Below are positions 25,055-32,936 of a stretch of 64,000 bases of DNA, piece after piece. The number at the start of each line of letters is the position of its first letter. Position 1 is the stretch's first letter. This DNA comes from Limnospira platensis. GTDB taxonomy: Bacteria > Cyanobacteriota > Cyanobacteriia > Cyanobacteriales > Microcoleaceae. The notes under the pieces were generated by a model. It saw nothing but the letters and a program-made list of their open reading frames with translations, had not been told where the DNA came from and did not search any database. The stretch is from assembly GCF_046480435.1 (NCBI RefSeq), contig NZ_PKGC01000050.1. One strand, given 5' to 3'. Made by a program: the position numbers and the translations under genes.

Positions 25055-26263
25055 TCAAAAGATCACCCAAATGTAAGTAATCGTTAATGTTATGACTGTT
25101 AAGGGAAAGCCGAAACGGAGGTGTTCCCAAAATGATAGGCGATCGCCTCCAGATGCGGCGGCTTCTACGGTAATTAGATTGGCTACAGAACCAAATAGGG
25201 TGAGATTCCCGGCTAGAGTGGCTGAGGCGGCTAGGAGAATCCAGCTTGAGGTGGCATCTGGGGGAATAAATGATTGTAGGAGTAAGACGGTGGGGACATT
25301 AGAAATTATGTTGGATAATAAGGCGGTAATAACTAATAAACCTAGGGGATAGGATACCCAAGTTGACAGATGATTTAACAGTTGCAAAGATTGCACACAG
25401 TACGTGAGGATAAATAGTCCCGAAAACATTACTAATAATGACCAGTCTACTTGTTGTAAGACTCGCTGAGGTTTAATCCTGCGGGTAATCAATAATATGG
25501 CGGCGGCTAAAAATGCTGATTCTGCTAGGGGAAGATTGATGATAAAAGCGGTTAATAAAAGAGTGGTGACAATTATGGTTTTAATCAGGAGGGGACGATG
25601 TAAGTATAATGGTGATTGAGTGAGGGAATTTGAGGGGAGAGGATGTGATATTCGCACTTCTGGATAAAGTAGGCATAAGAGGCCAATTTGTAGCCCTAAA
25701 CCTACTATGGCGACGGGGGTTAAGGTCTGGGCGAATTGTAGATAACTAATTCCGGAAAAGGAACCGACGAGGATATTTTGGGGATTACCGCTGAGGGTGG
25801 CGAGGGAACCGATATTGGTGGAGGCGGCGATCGCTAATAAATACGGGACAGGATTTAATTTGAGCGATCGGGCTAATTTTAAGGTTAGGGGGGTGCTAAC
25901 TAATGCTAGAGTATCATTGAGGAAAAAGGCTGATAATATACCTGTGCCAAATGTTAATAAAACTAGCAATCCCAAGGGACTATGAATGAATCGTAATAGG
26001 TAAACTAATGCTAGGTTAAAAAAACCAGAGTAGGATAGGTAAGCGTTAATCACCATCATGCTTAATAAAAACACAATGGTATGAGGATCAATGGCATCCC
26101 AAGCCTGTTCTAGGGTTAAGGTTCCTATGGCAATTAACAGGGCTGAACCTACTAAAGCTATGGTGGCACGGTTCATCCGTAAACCGGGAATATAACCTAA
26201 TCCTAACCCTATATAAGTAAGGGTTAAAACCCAACCCTGTAAACCTAGAATAATCTGGGTCAT
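25055..26263 (-). CDS. ArsB/NhaD/SLC13-type anion permease
   Basis: The 402-residue protein is almost entirely hydrophobic with about 11 transmembrane segments. It has DPHTIVFLLSMMVINAYLS, FFLNDTLALVSTPLTL and the transport motif STNIGSLATLSGNPQNILVG, with a second repeat (LSNIISNVPTVLL, GNLTLFGSVANLI), as in the ion-transporter superfamily of ArsB, CitM and YbiR-like permeases. The substrate (arsenite, dicarboxylate or other anion) cannot be set from sequence. No arsR or arsC is nearby. ATG 26263 is the natural start. Confidence 0.85.
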   Translation of the reverse strand: MTQIILGLQGWVLTLTYIGLGLGYIPGLRMNRATIALVGSALLIAIGTLTLEQAWDAIDPHTIVFLLSMMVINAYLSYSGFFNLALVYLLRFIHSPLGLLVLLTFGTGILSAFFLNDTLALVSTPLTLKLARSLKLNPVPYLLAIAASTNIGSLATLSGNPQNILVGSFSGISYLQFAQTLTPVAIVGLGLQIGLLCLLYPEVRISHPLPSNSLTQSPLYLHRPLLIKTIIVTTLLLTAFIINLPLAESAFLAAAILLITRRIKPQRVLQQVDWSLLVMFSGLFILTYCVQSLQLLNHLSTWVSYPLGLLVITALLSNIISNVPTVLLLQSFIPPDATSSWILLAASATLAGNLTLFGSVANLITVEAAASGGDRLSFWEHLRFGFPLTVITLTITYIWVIF

Positions 26264-26466
26264 ATTTATTCCTAGCAATGCCGATATATTGTAAATATTA
26301 AAATCATGATTAATGGGAATAATGGTATATTTAATTATGGTGAGTTGAGGACATATTTAAATTTGTCTAGCAGGAAATTCACAGCATCTATTCCGCCCAG
26401 TTTTATTTTTTAGCCTCATAGGATGGATTTACGGTGATTAATTATGGCTGATTGATGGGGAATTTG

Positions 26467-27504
26467 TCAAGTTTTTGGCGGTTGATAAACTTGACCGATT
26501 GAATGATCTGGCTGAATATCGACTACTAAATCAACACGATCGCTATCTGTTAGCAGAGGAGTAATAAACAATTCGGGATGCAAAGATTTCCAAAAGTATT
26601 CGACAAATTGATTGATTTCTGTGTCGGTCATTCCGGACTTACCCAAGGCTTTCATCTCCTGTTCAGCTTGTGCGCGCCACTGTTTGGATAAACGATAATC
26701 AACGGGGTTGAGAACTATTAATCTATCCAAACGTTCCCAGAGGGGTAAATACTCTTTTAATTGGTGATTTATTTGTCGCGCAAATTGGCGATCGCTATCA
26801 GTAATAATAGGGGGGGGTGGATGATTAAACGCCTGGTCTTCTACGGGTTGACATCCCACAAACCAGCCCTCAAATAAGATGATATCAGGTGCTTCTATTT
26901 GTTGGGGTTCTATGCGATCGCCTTCTCCATTCCACAGAGACTTATCAAACCGGGGAATCATTATTTTTTCTCCGGGTGTAGGGTTTCGGAGTTGGTCAAG
27001 AAGTTGAATTCCGATGTCAATATCATGGGTGCCGGGGGGACCTCGCCAGATTAAACGGGGATCTTGTTCTCGCAGCCTTTGACGATCGGCGTAAGTTTTA
27101 TATAAATCATCAATAGAAATACTAATGGCTTGATAATTTAGGAGATTGAGAATCCGAGAAATGACGGTTGATAGGGTGGTTTTTCCGGTTCCCTGTCCGC
27201 CTAATATTCCCTGTACTAAAGGACGATTAAGGATGGTTTTTAACTGAGATAATTGTATGGCAAACGGTAGCCAAAAGTGCCATAATGTGGGTAGCTGTTC
27301 CCAGAGAATCGGTAAATCTGGGTTATGTTTAAGGAGCGATCGCCATAATTGATAACGTTGTTTAATTGCTGTTTCTAGCTGTTCTGGATTGATACCAAAA
27401 GCCGCCATTTGCTGGGGATTATTTAATTCTTGTCTCAGCAGTTGTTGCCATTGTTCTGGTGTCGGTTCGGTATCAGTTTCCAAAGATTGTAAAATTTCCA
27501 TCAT
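26467..27504 (-). CDS. glyK: D-glycerate 3-kinase
   Basis: This kinase makes 3-phosphoglycerate from glycerate, the last step of the photorespiratory pathway. The 345-residue P-loop protein has Walker A GGQGTGKTT, SIDDLYKTYADRQRL, WRGPPGTHDI, IPRFDKSLWNGEGDR and FEGWFVG, all characteristic of the plant/cyanobacterial GLYK family (COG4240). Length fits. ATG 27504 was chosen; it lies 13 bp after the stop of the Ycf20-like gene, indicating an operon. An open extension to 27540 overlaps that gene and is rejected. Confidence 0.9.
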   Translation of the reverse strand: MMEILQSLETDTEPTPEQWQQLLRQELNNPQQMAAFGINPEQLETAIKQRYQLWRSLLKHNPDLPILWEQLPTLWHFWLPFAIQLSQLKTILNRPLVQGILGGQGTGKTTLSTVISRILNLLNYQAISISIDDLYKTYADRQRLREQDPRLIWRGPPGTHDIDIGIQLLDQLRNPTPGEKIMIPRFDKSLWNGEGDRIEPQQIEAPDIILFEGWFVGCQPVEDQAFNHPPPPIITDSDRQFARQINHQLKEYLPLWERLDRLIVLNPVDYRLSKQWRAQAEQEMKALGKSGMTDTEINQFVEYFWKSLHPELFITPLLTDSDRVDLVVDIQPDHSIGQVYQPPKT

Positions 27505-27517
27505 GATTAAATCCGGT

Positions 27518-27853
27518 CTAAGAACCCAGTAAAAATGCAAGCAAAAATAAACTATAAGTCATGCCAATTTTCATGCTATTGAGGAGGTCAAGCCATAAAG
27601 AATTGATTTCACTACGAGACACTTTGCGGTAAGATAACCAACTAATCCATTCAGTGACTAGCAGGGTGATAAATGCGACGCTGACATCCCAACTTCCGAC
27701 TTGTCCAACGATGGTGGCGATCGCCACTCCCAGGAAGAAGCCGAAAAATAGGCTAATCAATAATACAGAGATGCGCCGCCAGGGGTTACGAAACCATTGC
27801 AAGGTTTGCTGGGCGATCGCATCAGTAAATCGGTTTAAACGAGTGTTTTGCAT
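27518..27853 (-). CDS. Ycf20-like DUF565 membrane protein
   Basis: The 111-residue protein has the Ycf20/DUF565 core: FRNPWRRISVLLISLFFGFF followed by LGVAIATIVGQVGSWDV and LVTEWISWLSYR, with three predicted membrane helices. Chloroplast and cyanobacterial members affect photoprotection in some algae, but the molecular role is unclear. It starts at ATG 27853 and is followed after 13 bp by the glycerate kinase gene, suggesting an operon. Intact and normal in length. Confidence 0.85.
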   Translation of the reverse strand: MQNTRLNRFTDAIAQQTLQWFRNPWRRISVLLISLFFGFFLGVAIATIVGQVGSWDVSVAFITLLVTEWISWLSYRKVSRSEINSLWLDLLNSMKIGMTYSLFLLAFLLGS

Positions 27854-28045
27854 AGGAGATTATAGGGAGCGATATTTGAAATCTACTGTAGGATAAAAGT
27901 ATTATAAGGGCGGTTGTGGCATCAACTCCCTGCTGTGGCTATATTTGTTAGTCTACAGGTGTCCAAACTTGCCGCCAGTTGGCTATAACACTTGTCCCAG
28001 ATAGCAGATTTATGATAACGTTGACAATTTACTGAGGTTTGACCA

Positions 28046-29791
28046 TTGAATTTGTTTGACGCAGCCAATATTAATATACTTTGGGGAAACCTCATTGTCG
28101 AGGAGTTAGTTCGCCATGGGGTGAGTTATTTTATTGTATCTCCTGGTTCCCGATCGACTCCTTTAACTGTGGCGATCGCCCGTAATTATCAAGCACAACG
28201 GCGAGTTTTTTTTGACGAAAGGGGCGCGGCTTTTCATGCGATCGGCTACGGGAGGGCGACAGGAAAGCCAGCGGTTTTGGTATCTACTTCTGGGTCGGCT
28301 GCTGCCAACTATTTCCCGGCTATTATTGAGGCGGCTACGGATAATTTACCGATGATTATTATCTCGGCTGACCGCCCGCCAGAATTGCGAAAAACGGGGG
28401 CTAATCAGACTATTGATCAGGTCAATCTTTATGGTGATTATGTGCGTTGGAAATTTGATATTCCCTGTCCTGATGAAAAGATTTCGCCGACGTTTGTTTT
28501 GACGACTATTGATCAAGCTGTTTATCGTGCCCAGCGATCGCCTCAAGGACCTGTTCACCTTAATTGTATGTTCCGCGAACCCCTCGCCCCGACTAATTCA
28601 GCTATTACATTGGGTTATACTCTCCCTCTGAAGCGTTGGCTAAGTAGTGGTAGTCCTTGGACGGATTACCCCACTCCCCTGGTGAGGCAAACAGCAGATA
28701 ATATTAAGGAGATATCGGAGATTTTAAACAATAGCCAAACAGGTATTTTGGCGTTGGGAAGATTAAGCTCTATATCACAAATACAGGCAGTGTCAGAATT
28801 GGCGAAACGGCTGAAATTCCCTGTATTTGCTGATATTCGTTCAGGTTTCAGACTGGGAAATAAGATTGATAAACAGCTATTATTGACGGATATTCGACAG
28901 AGTTATAAACCCCTGGAAACGGTGATACAAATAGGCGATCGCATTTTATCAAAACGGTTTTTAGAGTATTTGGAAATCCACCCACCTCGTCACTATATTA
29001 TGATCGCGGACGAACCCAGCCGCCATGACCCCGCCCATATTGTTTCCCATCGCATTGAAAGTAATATCGAACAATTATGTGAGGAATTATCCCCTCTTTT
29101 AGATCCGAATATTTGCCAAGATTGGCAAGATAAATTATGGCTAAAATCGGCGAAAATTCGCGAAACGATTGATACCTATTTAATTAATGAATCATCGTTA
29201 AATGAAATGGCGATCGCCAATTTGGTCTCGCGGCATATCCCCGCCGACACTGGCTTATTTTTAGCCAATAGTATGCCGATTAGAGATATGAATGAATATG
29301 GAATTTATGGGGGAAATTCAGTCAGAATAGCAGCCAACCGAGGTACTAGCGGCATTGATGGAATTATCGCCTCTGCTACTGGGTTTGGTCAGGGTTTAAA
29401 TACTCCCACAACTCTGCTAATTGGAGATTTAGCATTTCTCCATGACCTCAACTCTTTATCTATGGTTAATGCCCTGAATCATCCCCTGTGGATTATTGCT
29501 ATTAATAATAATGGGGGCGGGATATTTTCATTTTTACCGATTGCTAAATTTAATGATGTATTTGAAAACTATTTTGGCACTCCGCACCATCTCAATTTTG
29601 ACCATGCTGCCCAATTGTTTAATATCAAATATTTCTCCCCCAAAACACAGGAGGAATTTGTGAGAGATTATCAACAGGCGATCGCCTCCCAAACTTCAGC
29701 GATTATTGAAGTGCAGACCAACCGGAAACACAATCAAGAATTGCACCAAGACTTAGCCGAAAAAATCCAAGAAATATCATGGAGATTTTAA
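28046..29791 (+). CDS. menD: 2-succinyl-5-enolpyruvyl-6-hydroxy-3-cyclohexene-1-carboxylate synthase
   Basis: MenD is a thiamine-diphosphate enzyme joining isochorismate and 2-oxoglutarate; in cyanobacteria it feeds phylloquinone for photosystem I. The 581-residue protein has VSPGSRSTPLT, FFDERGAAFHAIGYGR (ThDP glutamate), STSGSAAANYFPAI, RPPELR, and the C-terminal GDLAFLHDLNSL plus INNNGGGIFSFLP cofactor motif. Full length. The likely start is TTG 28046 (MNLFDAANINILWG). Its 3' end overlaps the convergent CPXCG gene by 4 bp. Confidence 0.95.
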   Translation: MNLFDAANINILWGNLIVEELVRHGVSYFIVSPGSRSTPLTVAIARNYQAQRRVFFDERGAAFHAIGYGRATGKPAVLVSTSGSAAANYFPAIIEAATDNLPMIIISADRPPELRKTGANQTIDQVNLYGDYVRWKFDIPCPDEKISPTFVLTTIDQAVYRAQRSPQGPVHLNCMFREPLAPTNSAITLGYTLPLKRWLSSGSPWTDYPTPLVRQTADNIKEISEILNNSQTGILALGRLSSISQIQAVSELAKRLKFPVFADIRSGFRLGNKIDKQLLLTDIRQSYKPLETVIQIGDRILSKRFLEYLEIHPPRHYIMIADEPSRHDPAHIVSHRIESNIEQLCEELSPLLDPNICQDWQDKLWLKSAKIRETIDTYLINESSLNEMAIANLVSRHIPADTGLFLANSMPIRDMNEYGIYGGNSVRIAANRGTSGIDGIIASATGFGQGLNTPTTLLIGDLAFLHDLNSLSMVNALNHPLWIIAINNNGGGIFSFLPIAKFNDVFENYFGTPHHLNFDHAAQLFNIKYFSPKTQEEFVRDYQQAIASQTSAIIEVQTNRKHNQELHQDLAEKIQEISWRF

Positions 29792-29976
29792 CCGTCGTAT
29801 TCGGTGTAAATTTCGACATCCAATGTATCCTCATCTATGCTGATATAAAGAAGATTCGGGCGACAACAAACCTGGCAATCTTCAATATAAGACTGTTGAC
29901 CTCCGGCACTAAAATCGATAAATGTGACATTACTTTCGCCACAATAGGCGCAGGTAAATTCAGCCGTATTTTGCAT
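29788..29976 (-). CDS. CPXCG-motif cysteine-rich protein
   Basis: The 62-residue protein begins MQNTAEFTCAYCGESN and has a second cluster CQVCCRPN, a CxxC...CxxCC zinc-ribbon-like layout found in the CPXCG family of small bacterial proteins. Function is unknown. Its start lies inside the 3' end of the SRPBCC gene (17-bp overlap), so translation is probably coupled, and its stop overlaps that of menD on the other strand. Confidence 0.8.
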   Translation of the reverse strand: MQNTAEFTCAYCGESNVTFIDFSAGGQQSYIEDCQVCCRPNLLYISIDEDTLDVEIYTEYDG

Positions 29977-30421
29977 AATTTTCACACTCAACTTTAGTAA
30001 TATCGTGGCGATAGCGGAACATATCTTGAAGACGGGAATAAACCCACCAACTCAAGCCCTTGTCAAACAGGGAGCCACCTGGTAAACTAAAGGCGATCGC
30101 ATCAGTTAACCGAGTGTGATTATTCACCTCAGAAAACTGGTGTCGGTGTACCCAAATAGCCATGGGACCCTGTTGCTGTTCATCAGTAAACAGTTGGTGG
30201 GGAATGCACTCAGTATGCACCGCCACCCATGGCACCGAAACCGGACCAAGAGATAAGAGAAATTCCGATCTAGCTCCCACCTCTAAACCCCCTTCCCGGC
30301 GGATAATTTCCACAGGTTGCCAAGGCGGGGTCAGCAACTCTAGGATATCAGATCGGGCGTGAAAATTCCAAACCACATCAACGGGGGCGTTAATTAGGGA
30401 CGAGTATTGAAAATGCAGCAT
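29960..30421 (-). CDS. SRPBCC (START-like) ligand-binding protein
   Basis: The 153-residue protein has MLHFQYSSLINAPVDVVWNF and the later DKGLSWWVYSRLQDMFRYRH, typical of START/Bet v1-like helix-grip proteins that enclose hydrophobic ligands. The ligand is unknown. I chose ATG 30421; an open stretch to 30454 is rejected. It shares a 110-bp divergent intergenic region with ntcB, where an NtcA box lies 27 bp from its start, so it may respond to NtcA too (as repression or activation, unknown). Confidence 0.8.
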   Translation of the reverse strand: MLHFQYSSLINAPVDVVWNFHARSDILELLTPPWQPVEIIRREGGLEVGARSEFLLSLGPVSVPWVAVHTECIPHQLFTDEQQQGPMAIWVHRHQFSEVNNHTRLTDAIAFSLPGGSLFDKGLSWWVYSRLQDMFRYRHDITKVECENYAKYG

Positions 30422-30447
30422 AAACACACCATACAGAATCAACAGTT

Positions 30448-30489
30448 GTAGCAATTTTTACCAAATTATATCGAGAAATTGGTTAAGAT
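30448..30489 (+). promoter_or_regulatory. NtcA-activated promoter of ntcB
   Basis: GTAGCAATTTTTAC (30448-30461) is an exact GTA-N8-TAC NtcA box; 22 bp later TAAGAT (30484-30489) is an exact TAN3T -10 element. This spacing is the canonical class II NtcA-dependent promoter, with the box centred near -41. A start about 7 bp downstream would give a leader of roughly 35 nt before ntcB. The box is also 27 bp from the divergent SRPBCC start. Confidence 0.85.
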
Positions 30490-30530
30490 GAAACCCATGC
30501 TATCGTTGCCATATTAAATCCCCAATTTCT

Positions 30531-31526
30531 ATGCGTTTAGAGCAACTTCAAGCCTTTTTATCTGTTGCCGAAACCGGAAGTTTTCAAAAAGCAGCAATCA
30601 ATTGCAACGTGACGCAATCAACGATTAGTCGCCAGATACAGGGACTAGAAACGGAACTAGGTTTACCCCTATTTCACCGTAGTAACCAAGCTAAATTGAC
30701 GGTGGGAGGTGAAAGGTTTTGGCCCTATGCGCGGAAAATTTGTCAGGCTTGGGAAAATGCCCAACAGGAATTAGCGTCATTATTAGCGGGACAGCAGCCG
30801 GAATTATGCGTGGCGGCTATTCACTCCCTTTGTGCGTCTTATCTCCCCCCAGTATTACAAAAGTTTTGCTATGCTTATCCTGATGTACAATTGCGGGTAA
30901 CATCATTAGGAAGCGATCGCGCTTTAAAAGTCCTGAAAGATGGATTGGTTGATGTGGCACTTGTCATGAATAATCGTGCTTTTACGGCTAGTTCCGATTT
31001 ATTGGTGGATATTCTCTATAAAGAACCGATACAAGTATTAATGGCGAAAAATCACCCCCTGGCGCGATATAATCAAGTACCTTGGACCGAGTTAATTATC
31101 TATCCTCAAGTGGTATTTAAAGATGGTTATGGAATGCGGCGTTTAGTACAGGAAAGATTTGCTCAAGCTGGCGCTACTCTCAAGGCGGTTTTAGAGTTAA
31201 ATACGCTGGATGCTTTTCGGGGTGTAGTGCGTCAGGGGGAAGTAATTGCTCTGTTACCACGTTCAGCATTAGTAGAAGCAGTCAACGATAGCAGTTTAGC
31301 GATTAGAACGATCGCACCTTTTGAAGGGACTATAAATAGTAAATCAGGTTCCTTTTATAGTGGCGGATCTGACTTGAATTGGACTCGTGAAGTTGCCATT
31401 GTCACCACCCGCGATCGCCTGCAAATTCCCCCCATTGAATATTTCTGGAAATTGGTACATGAATTAATCCCCCCAGAGGTAGACTCGGAGTTAGAAGAAC
31501 TGGGGATAAAATGCTTAATTGGTTAA
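30531..31526 (+). CDS. ntcB: LysR-family nitrate-assimilation activator NtcB
   Basis: NtcB is the LysR-type activator of nitrate-assimilation genes responding to nitrite. The 331-residue protein begins MRLEQLQAFLSVAETGSFQ with an N-terminal winged helix-turn-helix (CNVTQSTISRQIQGLE) and a periplasmic-binding-like effector domain (LRVTSLGSDRALKVLKDGL). Identification rests on N-terminal resemblance to NtcB and on context: an exact NtcA promoter directly upstream and cnaT directly downstream, the same pairing as all0602-all0601 in Anabaena PCC 7120. No nir or nrt genes are in view. Confidence 0.8.
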   Translation: MRLEQLQAFLSVAETGSFQKAAINCNVTQSTISRQIQGLETELGLPLFHRSNQAKLTVGGERFWPYARKICQAWENAQQELASLLAGQQPELCVAAIHSLCASYLPPVLQKFCYAYPDVQLRVTSLGSDRALKVLKDGLVDVALVMNNRAFTASSDLLVDILYKEPIQVLMAKNHPLARYNQVPWTELIIYPQVVFKDGYGMRRLVQERFAQAGATLKAVLELNTLDAFRGVVRQGEVIALLPRSALVEAVNDSSLAIRTIAPFEGTINSKSGSFYSGGSDLNWTREVAIVTTRDRLQIPPIEYFWKLVHELIPPEVDSELEELGIKCLIG

Positions 31527-31613
31527 CATCAAATGGCTAACAATTCCTCAAAGTATCCGCTTTCGATTATACTGGTTTTCTCTTCTGTTCACTATATCAC
31601 ACCAACCAACTAA

Positions 31614-32654
31614 ATGAGCGATCGCTTTAGAACATTACTGAAAAAAGTGGGAAGCGGAACCCACACCAGCGCAGCCCTAACTCGCGAAGAAGCCGCCGAA
31701 GCCTTACGCATGATGTTACACCAAGAAGCAACACCCGTACAGGTAGGGGCTTTTTTAATCGCCCACCGCATTCGGCGACCCACGGGAGAAGAATTGGCGG
31801 GAATGCTAGATGTTTATGCAGAATTAGGACCCCATTTAACTAATGCTGTGCGTCCTCCGATGATTTTAACTCATCCCTATGATGGGCGATCGCGTACTGT
31901 TCCCATGACCATTCTCACCGGGTTAATTCTCAGCGCCGCCGGAGTCCCGACCATTTTGCATGGAGGCGATCGAATGCCGACCAAAGAGGGGATTTGTTTA
32001 CATGAAATTTGGCAAAAATTAGGCATAAATTGGGAAGGAATTAGCCTAATTAGAATGCAGGAAATCTTCCAGACCACCGGTTTAGGCTTTATTCATCTTC
32101 CCACCCATTTTCCCCTAGCTATGAACCTAGTGGGACCCCGCCGAGAAATTGGGAAACGTCCGCCTATTGCTACCTTAGAGTTAATGTGGTCTCCCTATTT
32201 AGGAGATGCAACTATCGCCTGTGGCTATGTTCACCCTCCCACGGAATCAATGTTCCGAACCGCTCTAGAATTGCGAAATCAGCGGCAATTTATCACGGTT
32301 AAGGGATTAGAAGGCAGTTGTGATTTACCCCGCGATCGCACCTGTATTATTGGCATCAACCGCCCCAGTATAGACAACCCGGAAACCTCGACTTTTGAAC
32401 GTCTGTTATTGCATCCCCATGATTATGGTTATGGGGGGAAAGAAGTTCCTCTTAATTCCCTAGATGAACTGATTAATAATATCAAGGCTGTCTTGGAGGG
32501 GGAACCGGGAGAATTAATGCAGGCTGCCATTTGGAATGGGGGTTTTTATCTGTGGTGTGCGGGAGTTTGTTCGGACATAGAAACAGGTCTGAAACACGCG
32601 CAGGAGTTACTAACTCAAGGGATGGTAGCCCAGAAATTAGAAGCGATCGCCTAG
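31614..32654 (+). CDS. cnaT: CnaT-like anthranilate phosphoribosyltransferase-family protein
   Basis: The 346-residue protein has the glycosyltransferase family 3 / TrpD fold: LTREEAAEALRMML, VQVGAFLIAHRIRRPTGEE, a PYDGRSRTVPMT loop in place of the usual KTGTGGD of TrpD, LHGGDRMPTKEGI, and VKGLEGSCDL. The altered phosphate-binding loop argues against true TrpD activity. In Anabaena the homologue cnaT, next to ntcB, is needed for expression of the nir operon. Here it follows ntcB by 87 bp on the same strand and likely shares its promoter. The ATG is at 31614. Confidence 0.8.
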   Translation: MSDRFRTLLKKVGSGTHTSAALTREEAAEALRMMLHQEATPVQVGAFLIAHRIRRPTGEELAGMLDVYAELGPHLTNAVRPPMILTHPYDGRSRTVPMTILTGLILSAAGVPTILHGGDRMPTKEGICLHEIWQKLGINWEGISLIRMQEIFQTTGLGFIHLPTHFPLAMNLVGPRREIGKRPPIATLELMWSPYLGDATIACGYVHPPTESMFRTALELRNQRQFITVKGLEGSCDLPRDRTCIIGINRPSIDNPETSTFERLLLHPHDYGYGGKEVPLNSLDELINNIKAVLEGEPGELMQAAIWNGGFYLWCAGVCSDIETGLKHAQELLTQGMVAQKLEAIA

Positions 32655-32710
32655 GGGCGGGTTCTGCTGTCAATTAAATCTCTCGGCGAGAAGACTAATA
32701 AACCCGCCCT
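32654..32710. repeat. Palindromic intergenic repeat, copy 1 (GGGGCGGGTT ends)
   Basis: GGGGCGGGTT (32654-32663) and AACCCGCCC (32701-32709) form terminal inverted repeats around a 37-bp core containing CTGTCAATTAAAT. A related element in opposite orientation lies at 50404-50460 with the same ends and CTGTCAATTAAAT core. It touches the cnaT stop codon and may act as a terminator. Confidence 0.7.
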
Positions 32711-32795
32711 CTATTGATAATTGATATAGCGTTTCTCATATCCATAAGGTACAGCCCACTCAAAGAGAAGCCGCTGCGCGTCTACACCCCAAACC

Positions 32796-32838
32796 CCTCT
32801 CCCCATACGGGAGAGGCTTGTCCTGAGCTTGTCGAAGG
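32796..32838. repeat. REP-like palindrome after cnaT
   Basis: CCTCTCCC (32796-32803) and GGGAGAGG (32809-32816) form a perfect 8-bp stem, followed directly by CCTGAGCTTGTCGAAGG (32822-32838), a motif widely dispersed in bacterial intergenic regions. It lies between convergent cnaT and putA. Confidence 0.55.
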
Positions 32839-32936
32839 GGGCTTTGAAAAGTACCTCACCAATCCACCGAATCGCTATATAACCACCCATACCAATGGTT
32901 TAATTATGGAGCATAATGCCCCATTTATCAAGGTAA

